From Marixanthomonas sp. SCSIO 43207 (GTDB taxonomy: Bacteria > Bacteroidota > Bacteroidia > Flavobacteriales > Flavobacteriaceae), in the NCBI RefSeq assembly GCF_019904255.1, contig NZ_CP063203.1, forward strand, positions 1-64,000: a stretch of 64,000 bases of DNA, read 5' to 3'. Positions within the stretch are counted from its first letter, which is position 1. Each line of letters begins with the position of its first letter. A program made the translations under genes and the position numbers. This document shows, one piece after another, positions 1-8,452 of this stretch. The notes under the pieces are model-generated. The model had not been told where the DNA came from. It was given only the letters and a program-made list of their open reading frames with translations, and ran no database searches.

Positions 1-130
1 TTGTGTTTTTTTTTTCATTTTTTTGTTCACATATTTGTACCGTTAAGATAATATAAAAAGACGAACTCTAGTCTTCTTATTCTTAACCGCATCTAAATTA
101 AATAAACTATTAATTACTTCAAGAGTAACT

Positions 131-1558
131 ATGAGCAAAACTGCAAAATCGGTTTGGAATAATTGTTTGTCATTTATTGAAGATAACATTACTTCACAAG
201 CATATAAAACTTGGTTCGAGCCTATAAATGCAGTAAAGCTTACTGACAACTCATTGAGTATTCAAGTACCTAGTAAGTTTTTTTATGAGTGGCTTGAAGA
301 GCATTACGTAAAATTATTAAAGGTTGCTCTTACTAAAGAATTGGGTAAACAAGCAAAATTGGTGTATGTCATTAAAATGGAAAACACTTACGGCAATAAA
401 CAACCGTTTACTGAAAAAATTCCAAGTGCCAACCGCAGCCAGATGGAGTCTCAAGAGATTGATGTTCCGGTTAAAAACAAAAGTCCAGAATTAAAAAACC
501 CTTTTATCATTCCGGGTATTCGTAATGTAAAAATTGAGTCACAGCTTAACCCATCTTACAATTTTGATAATTTTCTAGAAGGTGAAAGTAACCGCTTGGC
601 ACGTTCAGCCGGAATGGCTGTTGCAAACAAACCCGGTGGAACCTCCTTCAACCCATTATTAATATTTGGTGGTGTAGGCTTAGGAAAAACACACCTAGCA
701 CACGCTATTGGTGTTGAAATTAAAGACAAATATCCTGAGAAAACAGTATTATATATTTCTGCTGAAAAGTTTACGCAGCAATATATAGAATCAGTAAAGA
801 AAAATAATCGCAATGATTTTATTCATTTCTATCAAATCATTGATGTATTGATTGTAGACGACATTCAATTACTTTCTGGCAAAGCAGGAACACAAGATGT
901 CTTTTTCCATATTTTTAATCATTTACACCAAAACGGAAAGCAAGTTATTTTAACCAGTGACAAAGCACCCGTAGATATGATGGATATTGAACAGCGATTA
1001 CTTTCTCGCTTCAAGTGGGGATTATCTGCCGAGTTAAACCATCCGGATTATGACACGCGTATTGCCATCATAAAAAACAAACTGTATCGTGACGGTGTAG
1101 AAATGCCTGAAGACATTATCGAGTTTTTGGCAAATAATATAAAAACCAACATTCGAGAGCTAGAAGGCGCTATCATTTCATTAATTGCACATTCTTCTTT
1201 TAACAGAAAAGATATTACCATTGATCTTGCAAAAAAGATTGTTGATAATTATGTAAAACATACCAAGCGAGAAGTTTCTATTGATTACATTCAGAAAATT
1301 GTGAGCGAGTATTTTCAAATGGATGTTGATACACTTCAATCCAAAACTAGAAAACGCCACATTGTTCAAGCGCGTCAATTGGCTATGTTTTTTGCAAAAA
1401 AGTTGACAAAAGCTTCTCTAGCTTCTATTGGGTCTCAAATTGGGCAACGCGACCACGCTACGGTATTACACGCCTGTAAAACCGTTGACAATTTGTCCAG
1501 TACCGATAAACAATTTAGAAAATACGTAGAAGATCTCAACAAGAAGTTAACGCTCTAG
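131..1558 (+). CDS. dnaA: Chromosomal replication initiator protein DnaA
   Basis: Initiator ATPase that binds DnaA boxes, opens the origin and helps load the replicative helicase. The 475 residues have the standard layout: N-terminal interaction domain (about 1-80), variable linker, AAA+ domain with Walker A GGVGLGKT at 180-187 and Walker B VLIVDD at 239-244, the QRLLSRF stretch after 288, and a C-terminal DNA-binding domain with the signature RDHATVLHA at 440-448. The ATG at 131 gives the expected N-terminus. The AT-rich 130 bases upstream hold only one imperfect DnaA-box-like site (TTGTTCACA), so no origin can be placed from this sequence alone. The position at the window edge fits a genome numbered from dnaA. 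Confidence 0.98.
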   Translation: MSKTAKSVWNNCLSFIEDNITSQAYKTWFEPINAVKLTDNSLSIQVPSKFFYEWLEEHYVKLLKVALTKELGKQAKLVYVIKMENTYGNKQPFTEKIPSANRSQMESQEIDVPVKNKSPELKNPFIIPGIRNVKIESQLNPSYNFDNFLEGESNRLARSAGMAVANKPGGTSFNPLLIFGGVGLGKTHLAHAIGVEIKDKYPEKTVLYISAEKFTQQYIESVKKNNRNDFIHFYQIIDVLIVDDIQLLSGKAGTQDVFFHIFNHLHQNGKQVILTSDKAPVDMMDIEQRLLSRFKWGLSAELNHPDYDTRIAIIKNKLYRDGVEMPEDIIEFLANNIKTNIRELEGAIISLIAHSSFNRKDITIDLAKKIVDNYVKHTKREVSIDYIQKIVSEYFQMDVDTLQSKTRKRHIVQARQLAMFFAKKLTKASLASIGSQIGQRDHATVLHACKTVDNLSSTDKQFRKYVEDLNKKLTL

Positions 1559-1654
1559 TTGGTTCTTGATTTTTTTAACACACTCCTAACCTACTTTAAG
1601 CATCTAAACGTATATTTTCGTTTTTAAAGTATAACCTGAATAATTTCAGAAACA

Positions 1655-2107
1655 ATGAAAACAAAAGTATTAATGGTTTGCCTAGGCAATATTTGTAGAT
1701 CGCCATTAGCAGAAGGCTTATTAAAATCAAAAGTTGACACCTCTCAAATCTATGTAACCTCAGCCGGTACAGGAAGTTGGCATGTAGGTGAGCAACCCGA
1801 TCCTAGAAGCATTGCTGTTGCAAAAAAAAACGGTTTAGACATTACTGATCAAAGAGGAAGACAGTTTAAAGCAGGAGATTTTAATGAGTTTGATCACATT
1901 TTTGTGATGGATAACTCAAATAAAGCAAACGTGTTAAAACTTGCAAAAACCGATGCCGATACAGAAAAAGTACAACTCATTCTTGATGAGATTTTTCCGG
2001 GTGAAAATGTAGATGTACCCGATCCTTATTATGGTGGTGATAGCGGGTTTGACAACGTGTATGATATGCTCAACGAAGCCTGTGAAAAAATAGCCAACCG
2101 TATTTAA
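1655..2107 (+). CDS. Low-molecular-weight protein-tyrosine-phosphatase
   Basis: Small cytoplasmic phosphatase of the arsenate-reductase-like fold that removes phosphate from phosphotyrosine or similar substrates. The 150 residues carry the N-terminal phosphate loop CLGNICRS, with nucleophile C9 and R15, and the general-acid motif DPYYGG (D123) near the C-terminus. All catalytic residues of the family are present and the length is typical. Such enzymes often act on bacterial tyrosine kinases in polysaccharide export, but the neighbours here are dnaA and a secreted dehydrogenase, so the substrate is unknown. Confidence 0.95.
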   Translation: MKTKVLMVCLGNICRSPLAEGLLKSKVDTSQIYVTSAGTGSWHVGEQPDPRSIAVAKKNGLDITDQRGRQFKAGDFNEFDHIFVMDNSNKANVLKLAKTDADTEKVQLILDEIFPGENVDVPDPYYGGDSGFDNVYDMLNEACEKIANRI

Positions 2108-2144
2108 CAAGAAAATTGATTGGTTTTCGTTATTTTAGTAGAAA

Positions 2145-3539
2145 ATGAAAGCTATGAAACACCCACTACTCCTCCTCTTTACACTAGTATTTATATTTGA
2201 AGTATATGCACAAGAGGTTACTATCGAACTGTTTAAAGACGGATTTAACAATCCGGTAAACCTACAACATGCCGGTGACGAACGCCTTTTTGTTGTAGAA
2301 CAAAACGGAATTATCAAAATTTTAAACCCAGACGGAACCATAAATGGCGATCCGTTTTTGGATATTTCAAGTCAAGTTTCTTGTTGTGGTGAGCGAGGCT
2401 TATTAGGCCTGGCGTTTCATCCCGATTACGAAAACAATGGTTATTTTTTTGTAAACTACACCAATACTAGCGGTGACACGCAAGTATCGCGATTTTCAGT
2501 AAGTGAAACCGATCCTAATATAGCCAATTCAAATTCTGAGTTACCCATTATTGATTATAACCAACCTTTTTCAAACCATAATGGAGGTTGCTTAGCATTT
2601 GGTCCAGATGGTTATTTGTATATCTCATCAGGAGATGGTGGAAGTGGCGGTGACCCAGATAATCACGCTCAAAATCTAGGAGATCTTTTGGGTAATATGC
2701 TTCGCATCGATATTGATAATACGGACGGAACAGCAAATTATGGAATTCCGCCTGACAACCCTTTTATAGGAAATCCAGATGCTCGAGATGAAATCTGGGC
2801 GTACGGATTGCGCAATCCCTGGAAGTTTTCTTTTGACTTGTTAAATGGTGATATGTGGATTGGCGATGTAGGTCAAAATGAAGTTGAAGAAATAAACCGA
2901 GCCGGAGCTAGTGAAGCAGGTTTAAATTACGGTTGGCGATGTTATGAAGGCTCACAACCTTACAATACAAACAATTGCCCCTCGGCCGGTGAACTCACTT
3001 TTCCCATAGCCGAATATTCATCTGCTTCAGGAAGTGGCAATTGCTCAATAACGGGTGGTTATGTATACCGTGGTTCTGTTTATGCAGACATTCAAGGCGT
3101 GTATCTATTTGCAGATTACTGTAGTGGTATTATTGGTACAGTAGATCAAGACGGGACTGTAATTGAACAAGGAGATTTCAGTAATAATTGGGTTTCATTT
3201 GGAGAAGATGTAAATGGTGAACTGTATGTTGTTGATTTAAGCGGTGGAATTTATAAAATTTCAGGAGGTGAAATTCTTTCAAATTCTGAAATAGAAAATG
3301 TATCCAACATTTTAATTACTCCCAATCCTGCAAGTAATCAAATTACATTACAAACAAAAAACGCTTTGATTTCAGAAATTAAAATTATCGATGTGAAAGG
3401 AAGTATTTTATATTCTGAAAAAACAAACCTTGTTAATAGCAAACAAATTTCAGTATCACGTTTTTCAAAAGGTATTTACTTTTTAAATGTTGTTACTGAA
3501 AATGGAAAAAGAATGGTAAAAAAAGTAGTGATTCAATAA
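2145..3539 (+). CDS. Secreted PQQ-dependent sugar dehydrogenase-like protein with T9SS sorting domain
   Basis: Six-bladed beta-propeller of the glucose/sorbosone dehydrogenase family, which oxidises sugars with pyrroloquinoline quinone outside the cytoplasm. There is a signal peptide (about residues 1-22, ending VYA-Q). Family motifs include ERGLLGLAFHPDY, GGSGGDPDN, YGLRNPWKFSFD and GDVGQNEVEEIN. The last 75 residues or so, from ITPNPASNQ to KKVVIQ, form a typical type IX secretion sorting domain, so the enzyme should be exported across the outer membrane and anchored or released. An in-frame ATG three codons downstream is an alternative start. Substrate and true cofactor cannot be read from the sequence. 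Confidence 0.9.
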   Translation: MKAMKHPLLLLFTLVFIFEVYAQEVTIELFKDGFNNPVNLQHAGDERLFVVEQNGIIKILNPDGTINGDPFLDISSQVSCCGERGLLGLAFHPDYENNGYFFVNYTNTSGDTQVSRFSVSETDPNIANSNSELPIIDYNQPFSNHNGGCLAFGPDGYLYISSGDGGSGGDPDNHAQNLGDLLGNMLRIDIDNTDGTANYGIPPDNPFIGNPDARDEIWAYGLRNPWKFSFDLLNGDMWIGDVGQNEVEEINRAGASEAGLNYGWRCYEGSQPYNTNNCPSAGELTFPIAEYSSASGSGNCSITGGYVYRGSVYADIQGVYLFADYCSGIIGTVDQDGTVIEQGDFSNNWVSFGEDVNGELYVVDLSGGIYKISGGEILSNSEIENVSNILITPNPASNQITLQTKNALISEIKIIDVKGSILYSEKTNLVNSKQISVSRFSKGIYFLNVVTENGKRMVKKVVIQ

Positions 3540-3545
3540 ATTAAT

Positions 3546-4259
3546 ATGCAGCCTCAAAAAGGAAACTTATACTTAATACCTTGTACATTAGGAGATACAC
3601 CTCCACTTGAAGTTTTACCGTTATTGGTAAAAAAAGCTGTTGAACATATTGACCATTATATCGTGGAGCATGAAAAAACGGCAAGAAGATTTATAAAAAG
3701 TATTGTGCCTAGAAAGTCGCAACCCGATTTACAGTTTCAGCTTATTAACAAGTTTACAGACCAAAGTGAAATTCCGAAAATGTTAGCACCTTGCCTAGAA
3801 GGTTTTGACGTAGGTGTAATAAGTGATGCGGGATGCCCAGGAATTGCAGATCCCGGTGCAGCTGTTGTAGAACAAGCGCATCTTCAAAATATAAAAGTGG
3901 TTCCGTTGGTGGGGCCGTCTTCGATCCTTATGGCTATGATGGCGAGCGGGTTTAATGGTCAAAATTTTGCCTTTAATGGATACCTTCCTATTGATAAAAA
4001 AGAACGTAAAAATGCAATTAAAAGACTCGAAAAAAACTCGGCAGAATACAATCAATCCCAATTATTTATTGAAACTCCTTACCGGAACAACCAAATGCTT
4101 GAAAGCTTAACCGCTACTTTGCATCCACAAACAAAAATATGTGTTGCTTGTGATATTACGCTCCCTTCAGAATTTATTAAAACTGATTCTGTAGAAAACT
4201 GGAAGCAAAAAAAAGTGGATCTTAATAAAAGACCCACTTTGTTTATCATTCATAAATAA
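3546..4259 (+). CDS. RsmI-family SAM-dependent methyltransferase
   Basis: Tetrapyrrole-methylase fold protein related to RsmI, the 16S rRNA C1402 ribose 2'-O-methyltransferase. The N-terminus GNLYLIPCTLGD, the segment SDAGCPGIADPG and VPLVGPSSILMAMMASG match the SAM-binding loops of the family. At 237 residues it is shorter than classical RsmI (about 280) and lacks its C-terminal extension, as in the second RsmI-like paralogue common in Bacteroidota, so the rRNA target is not certain. It starts 6 bases after the preceding stop, and its 3' end runs into a hairpin shared with the convergent gene. Confidence 0.87.
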   Translation: MQPQKGNLYLIPCTLGDTPPLEVLPLLVKKAVEHIDHYIVEHEKTARRFIKSIVPRKSQPDLQFQLINKFTDQSEIPKMLAPCLEGFDVGVISDAGCPGIADPGAAVVEQAHLQNIKVVPLVGPSSILMAMMASGFNGQNFAFNGYLPIDKKERKNAIKRLEKNSAEYNQSQLFIETPYRNNQMLESLTATLHPQTKICVACDITLPSEFIKTDSVENWKQKKVDLNKRPTLFIIHK

Positions 4260-4283
4260 AGTGCACTAAAGCACTTTTGCTTT
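4258..4283. terminator. Convergent intrinsic terminator
   Basis: AAAGTGC and GCACTTT pair around a six-base loop and are followed on the plus strand by a T-rich tail. The hairpin overlaps the stop codons of both converging genes, so it can end transcription of the methyltransferase gene and perhaps of the opposite gene. Confidence 0.7.
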
Positions 4284-4910
4284 TTTATTGGGAAGAATAA
4301 AAGAAGTATCATACCCACTGAATTTTTTTAGGTAATAGCCTATTGATGTTCCAAAAGCATCATTAAACCCAATAGTTCCTCCACTTCTTAAATACTTTTT
4401 TACATTTCCTGCGCCAGCCAAATGTGCTGCAGCCAAGATACCTGATTCAGTCACTTTTATTCCATTAATGTAAGTTCCTGAAAACCTTTTGATATCCTTA
4501 CGTAATATCCATTTATTTCTAGCAGTATATGCCGAGAAAGCTTCTTCTTGCAAACGGCTATCATTTAAAAATAAATCTGGATTATAAATACCTATCATCT
4601 GCAATGTAGCTGAAGCAAATTGATATTTACCCAAATAACCAAACTGGTTAATGGTAGAGTAATCACCACGAGATTCTTTAAAGCCTAATGCTTCTTTAAA
4701 TCCTACGTATGATTTTCCTAAAAAAAGATAATACTTAGGTTTTACTTCTGTAAAATCTAATGATTCTTCCTTATTAGGAACATGGTACTGCATATCTACA
4801 TCATCTAAAATGTAGTGCGAAAGGTCAACATTGTTTTTGGTTGTAAAGCCAGTTAATAACAATGCTATAACAATAAGTACGGTTAGTATTCCTGCTATAT
4901 TTTTTTTCAT
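4266..4910 (-). CDS. Secreted lysozyme-like (transglycosylase-type) protein, copy 1
   Basis: 214-residue exported protein with an N-terminal signal or anchor (residues 4-22). The core resembles goose-type lysozyme/soluble lytic transglycosylase folds: FKESRGDYSTINQFGYLGKYQF places a likely catalytic Glu at residue 79, followed by a GKYQF segment, and LAAAHLAGAGNVKKYL matches the C-terminal substrate-groove motif. The probable role is peptidoglycan cleavage in the periplasm. It is a clear paralogue of the next gene (5051-5695), of identical length, so the pair arose by tandem duplication. No LysM or other wall-binding domain is visible. Confidence 0.75.
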   Translation of the reverse strand: MKKNIAGILTVLIVIALLLTGFTTKNNVDLSHYILDDVDMQYHVPNKEESLDFTEVKPKYYLFLGKSYVGFKEALGFKESRGDYSTINQFGYLGKYQFASATLQMIGIYNPDLFLNDSRLQEEAFSAYTARNKWILRKDIKRFSGTYINGIKVTESGILAAAHLAGAGNVKKYLRSGGTIGFNDAFGTSIGYYLKKFSGYDTSFILPNKKAKVL

Positions 4911-5010
4911 TTATTTAAAATTTGAGTGAGAAAATTCACACTCATATTTTCAGCGCGCAAATATACACCTTTTTTATTAATCTGATAATTAAACTGTTAA
5001 AGTTTGTTAA

Positions 5011-5044
5011 TATGAAAAAACCAGGTATGTCAACCTGGTTTTTT
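5011..5044. terminator. Intrinsic terminator between the lysozyme-like paralogues
   Basis: AACCAGGT and ACCTGGTT form an eight-pair stem with a six-base loop. An A run on one side and a T run on the other make it functional in either direction. It lies just after the minus-strand gene ending at 5051. Confidence 0.75.
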
Positions 5045-5050
5045 CAATAA

Positions 5051-5695
5051 TTATAATGTCGCCGTGGCATTGTTATCTGGAAGGATTGATGATACATCAT
5101 AAGCGGCAAAAGTTTGCATATATTTGGTAATAGGAACGTTGTTTGCATCCCTAAAAACAACTTTGCCTTGTGTATCAAGAAATTTCATTACATTTCCTGC
5201 TCCTCCCAAATGAGCTGCTGCCAAAAGGCCAGATTCGGTTACTTTTATACCATCTATAATTTGACCTTTATATTCATCAATATAATCCTTAAGTACCCAT
5301 TTGTTTTTAGAAATAAGCGCTTCAAACGCTTTTTCTTGTAACAAAGGAGAATTTAAAAACTTACTTTTATTGTGAATGCCTACCCAATTAAGTGTAGACC
5401 AGCCAAATTGGTATTTTCCCAAATAACCTAGTCTATTAACAGCTTTGTAATTACCACTGCTTTCACTAAAGCCGAGGTCTTCACAAAAGCCAAGGTACGA
5501 CTTACCAACAAAGGGAATATTCTGCTGGGGATTCATATTTACTTCAAAGTCAAAAGGAACATAAGATAATGCTCCATTAATCTCTGTAGTAAATATAGAA
5601 CTACTGTAATTCATTTCTTCTTTTGAAGAAAATCCTGTAACACAAAAAACGGTTACAAGCAGTAGCACAGACAATTTCATAAAACGTTTTCTCAT
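5051..5695 (-). CDS. Secreted lysozyme-like (transglycosylase-type) protein, copy 2
   Basis: 214 residues with a signal peptide (about 1-24). It shares with the gene at 4266-4910 the GKSY.GF segment, the catalytic-looking ES(S/R)G motif (E78 here), LGYLGKYQFG, DGIKVTESGLLAAAHLGGAGNV and a C-terminal YDVSSILP tail. It probably cuts peptidoglycan glycan strands in the periplasm. A terminator separates it from its paralogue, so the two are likely transcribed independently. Its upstream region has a good -7 box and a strong hairpin, which suggests leader-level regulation. Confidence 0.75.
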   Translation of the reverse strand: MRKRFMKLSVLLLVTVFCVTGFSSKEEMNYSSSIFTTEINGALSYVPFDFEVNMNPQQNIPFVGKSYLGFCEDLGFSESSGNYKAVNRLGYLGKYQFGWSTLNWVGIHNKSKFLNSPLLQEKAFEALISKNKWVLKDYIDEYKGQIIDGIKVTESGLLAAAHLGGAGNVMKFLDTQGKVVFRDANNVPITKYMQTFAAYDVSSILPDNNATATL

Positions 5696-5722
5696 GTTTT
5701 ACTTAGTTTTAAAAATTATAAT

Positions 5723-5755
5723 TATTGCGCCAACACTTCGTGTGAAGGCGTAATA
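5723..5755 (-). promoter_or_regulatory. Hairpin in the 5' leader of the lysozyme-like gene
   Basis: TATTGCGCC and GGCGTAATA pair over nine positions (one G-T wobble) with an inner ACAC/GTGT helix closed by a TTC loop. It lies 28 bases before the start codon of the 5051-5695 gene. A second inverted repeat, AAGCATA/TATGCTT, lies at 5767-5791. The function is unknown; attenuation or mRNA stability are possibilities. Confidence 0.45.
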
Positions 5756-5862
5756 GTCTTAAGTAAAAGCATAGTAGTAGTGATTATGCTTCACGTAAGT
5801 TCTATGAAATTTGTATATCAAAGATCGTTACTATTGTATCTATAGTTCGTCAAGAACTACAA

Positions 5863-5870
5863 CAAATATA
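5863..5870 (-). promoter_or_regulatory. Candidate -7 box for the lysozyme-like gene at 5051-5695
   Basis: On the minus strand this reads TATATTTG, an exact match to the Bacteroidota TAnnTTTG element. A matching TTTG at the usual spacing is not clear. Use of this promoter gives a leader of roughly 160 bases that contains the hairpin at 5723-5755. Confidence 0.45.
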
Positions 5871-5987
5871 ATTGGGATAAAGGACTGAAAATGAAACATT
5901 AACATTGTTTAACCCGTTGTTTTAAAAAGGTTTAACAAAATTTGATACATTAAAATGGAGTAAAAAAAGAGTTATAAAAGGTGTGAT

Positions 5988-7031
5988 CTATCGTTTTACA
6001 CCTTGCTTAGAAAGCCATTGAACATACTTTGCCTTATTTCGATTGTGTTGTGAAAGCGTTTTGGCAAAAGTATGATAGCCAAAGCGTTCAACATTGGCTA
6101 CAAAGTAATAATAATCGTGCTTTTCATAATTTAACACAGCATCGATTGAAGAAATATCAGGCATAGCAATAGGCCCTGGAGGCACACCTGCATATTTGTA
6201 AGTATTGTAGGGTGAATCCAATTCTAAGTCTTTATATAAAACACGCTTAATCACTTGATCAAAATCTTGTTCGGCACGTTTTTTTGCATAAATAACGGTA
6301 GGGTCTGCCTGTAATAACATTCCGCGCTGTAATCGATTAATGTAAACACCGGCCACAGTAGGACGCTCTTCTACTTTTGCAGTTTCTTTTTGCACTATGG
6401 CTGCTAGTGACATTACTTCAACCGGTGTCATATCAAGCTTGGCAGCTTTTTGCATTCTGTTTTCATTCCAAAAACGATTGTATTCGGTTTTCATACGTTC
6501 GCGAAATGTCTCTGCGCTGCTATTCCAATAAAACTCATAGGTATTGGGGATGTACAAAGTTAAAGCTGTGTCAGGGGTTAAATCAACCTCTTGTAAAAAC
6601 GCCTTATCTTTCATCGCTTCAAGCAATTCAACACTATCTGCTTCAATTTGTCTTGCAATGGTACCGGCTAAGTCTTCAAGGCGTTCTTGATTATTAAATT
6701 TTACCATTACAGGAATATTTTTACTCCGTATGGTATTAATAATCTCGTTATTATTCATTCCTTTTTTTATGATGAAATGCCCTGCTTTAATATTACTAAC
6801 ATATCCTTTTTTTTGAGCGACTGCTGTAAAAGCATCAACATCTTTTAAAATAGGTTCAAATTCTGAAAGTACATCTTGATAGGTCGCATCGCTAGGTATA
6901 TAAATATGTGCTTCAGAATTATTAAAAGCTGTGTTTGACACAAATACAGTATTGTAAACATACCAAGCAAAACCGCCCATAGCGACCAAACCTAATAATA
7001 CAACTGCTACTAAAATTTTTTTAATGTACAT
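5988..7031 (-). CDS. mltG: Endolytic murein transglycosylase MltG
   Basis: Inner-membrane enzyme that cleaves nascent glycan strands and helps end their polymerisation. The 347 residues begin with one membrane anchor (about 5-30), followed by a LysM-like region and the catalytic YceG domain. The motif SLAAIVQKETAKVEE contains the catalytic Glu (E216), and NRLQRGMLLQADPTVIYA and the late SPYNTY..AGVPPGPI segment are family hallmarks. The start overlaps the upstream acetyltransferase gene by 11 bases, so mltG, the GNAT gene and dapF form one transcription unit. Confidence 0.95.
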   Translation of the reverse strand: MYIKKILVAVVLLGLVAMGGFAWYVYNTVFVSNTAFNNSEAHIYIPSDATYQDVLSEFEPILKDVDAFTAVAQKKGYVSNIKAGHFIIKKGMNNNEIINTIRSKNIPVMVKFNNQERLEDLAGTIARQIEADSVELLEAMKDKAFLQEVDLTPDTALTLYIPNTYEFYWNSSAETFRERMKTEYNRFWNENRMQKAAKLDMTPVEVMSLAAIVQKETAKVEERPTVAGVYINRLQRGMLLQADPTVIYAKKRAEQDFDQVIKRVLYKDLELDSPYNTYKYAGVPPGPIAMPDISSIDAVLNYEKHDYYYFVANVERFGYHTFAKTLSQHNRNKAKYVQWLSKQGVKR

Positions 7032-7560
7032 CGTGAATTAATTGATATAAAAATTCGTTTTTATAAGTACTTCCAGACTTTATCCAGTCTTTCTTAACCC
7101 CAGTTTTAACATACCCTGCTTTTGTAAATAATTTGATGCTTTGGATATTATCTTCGGTTATTGAGGCGTATAATTGATGAATATGTAAGTGCTTTATTGC
7201 ATATTGATTAATAAGTTGTAATGCTTCAAAAGCAAATCCTTGATGTCTGTTTTCTTCAGAAAAAATTATTATCCCCACTCCTGCACGGCTATGTTTTGGA
7301 TCAAAATCAAATAAATCTATAAAGCCCACAGCTTTTTCAGAAGCTTGTTCACAAATCACTAATCGTAGTTGTTTAACCTCATAAATATCTCTGTGTGCGT
7401 TGTCTAGATATTTCTCCAATATATTCTTTGAATACGGCGTTGTGGTATTACTTACCTCCCAGCCGTTTTCATCATTTTCTAGTGCGTAAAGAAAATCCAA
7501 ATCTGAACGCTCTAAAGCTCGAAGAAATATTTTTTCACCCTTTAATGTGGTCATGACCAT
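7021..7560 (-). CDS. GNAT family N-acetyltransferase (RimJ/RimL-like)
   Basis: 179-residue acetyl-CoA-dependent acyltransferase. The N-terminus LKGEKIFLRALERSDLDFLYALEN and the later VGIIIFSEENRHQGFAFEALQLINQYA (the pantetheine-binding loop region) match the Acetyltransf_3 group that modifies protein N-termini or small amines. It sits between dapF and mltG with overlaps at both ends (10 and 11 bases), indicating translational coupling. An in-frame ATG at 7554 is an alternative start. The substrate is not predictable; the context allows a link to wall precursors but does not show one. Confidence 0.85.
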   Translation of the reverse strand: MVMTTLKGEKIFLRALERSDLDFLYALENDENGWEVSNTTTPYSKNILEKYLDNAHRDIYEVKQLRLVICEQASEKAVGFIDLFDFDPKHSRAGVGIIIFSEENRHQGFAFEALQLINQYAIKHLHIHQLYASITEDNIQSIKLFTKAGYVKTGVKKDWIKSGSTYKNEFLYQLIHDVH

Positions 7561-8324
7561 GTTCCTTTAAACACCAATGTTGCTTTACCTGTTAAAAACA
7601 CATCTGAATATCCGGTAGTGGTTTTGGTACTACTTACAGTCAAAACACCTCCGGGGGTTTGCAATTGTATGGTGTCTGCTTTTGTTAAATTTAACTCTCG
7701 CATTGCAATCGCTACGGCAGTTACACCGGTACCACAAGACAGTGTTTCATCTTCTACTCCGCGTTCATAAGTTCGTACTGAAAATACAGCTTCTGAAACT
7801 TGCTCTACAAAATTAATATTTGCACCTTCTTTTCCGTAGGTTTCATTTCGAAGTCTTTTTCCTTCTGAAAAAACATCAAACGTTGAAATCGCATCAACCA
7901 ATTCAACGTGGTGTGGTGAACCTGTATTTAAAAAAAGGTAATTGTCACCTTTTTTTATTTCTGAAACATTGTTCATTTTTAAAGAAACAATATTGTTTTC
8001 AATGCTTGCAGTATGCATTCCGTCAACAGCTTCAAATTTTGCTGAATTTTGAATTACGCCAAGGTGGTTGGCAAAATGAACAATACATCTGCCTCCGTTG
8101 CCACACAAGGTACTTTCATTGCCATCGGCATTATAATAGACCATTTTAAAATCTGCTTGGGTATGGTTTTCCAATAAAATTAAACCATCGGCTCCTATGC
8201 CAAATTTACGGTCACAAAGGTGTGCGATGAGTTTGGTATCATTTTTGGAAAAAAATAATTGACGATTATCAATCAAGATAAAATCGTTTCCGGTTCCTTG
8301 ATATTTAAAAAATTCAAAATTCAT
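7551..8324 (-). CDS. dapF: Diaminopimelate epimerase
   Basis: Converts LL- to meso-diaminopimelate for lysine and peptidoglycan synthesis, without cofactors. From the ATG at 8324 the protein is 257 residues and begins MNFEFFKYQGTGNDF, the standard DapF N-terminus. The reading frame stays open for 20 more codons upstream, but that stretch has no family similarity. Both catalytic cysteines are present: C74 in CGNGGRC and C197 in SCGTGVTAVA. It is the first gene of the dapF-GNAT-mltG unit. Confidence 0.96.
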   Translation of the reverse strand: MNFEFFKYQGTGNDFILIDNRQLFFSKNDTKLIAHLCDRKFGIGADGLILLENHTQADFKMVYYNADGNESTLCGNGGRCIVHFANHLGVIQNSAKFEAVDGMHTASIENNIVSLKMNNVSEIKKGDNYLFLNTGSPHHVELVDAISTFDVFSEGKRLRNETYGKEGANINFVEQVSEAVFSVRTYERGVEDETLSCGTGVTAVAIAMRELNLTKADTIQLQTPGGVLTVSSTKTTTGYSDVFLTGKATLVFKGTWS

Positions 8325-8452
8325 TAGCGGCAAAGGTACTAAAAGCTTTGTCCCTATGGAATAGGTATTTCTTGTTAAATACACGTTAAAACTGAAATTT
8401 TTAAAAAATATAATCGTCCTTAATATGTTATTTAATTATAAACTATATACTT

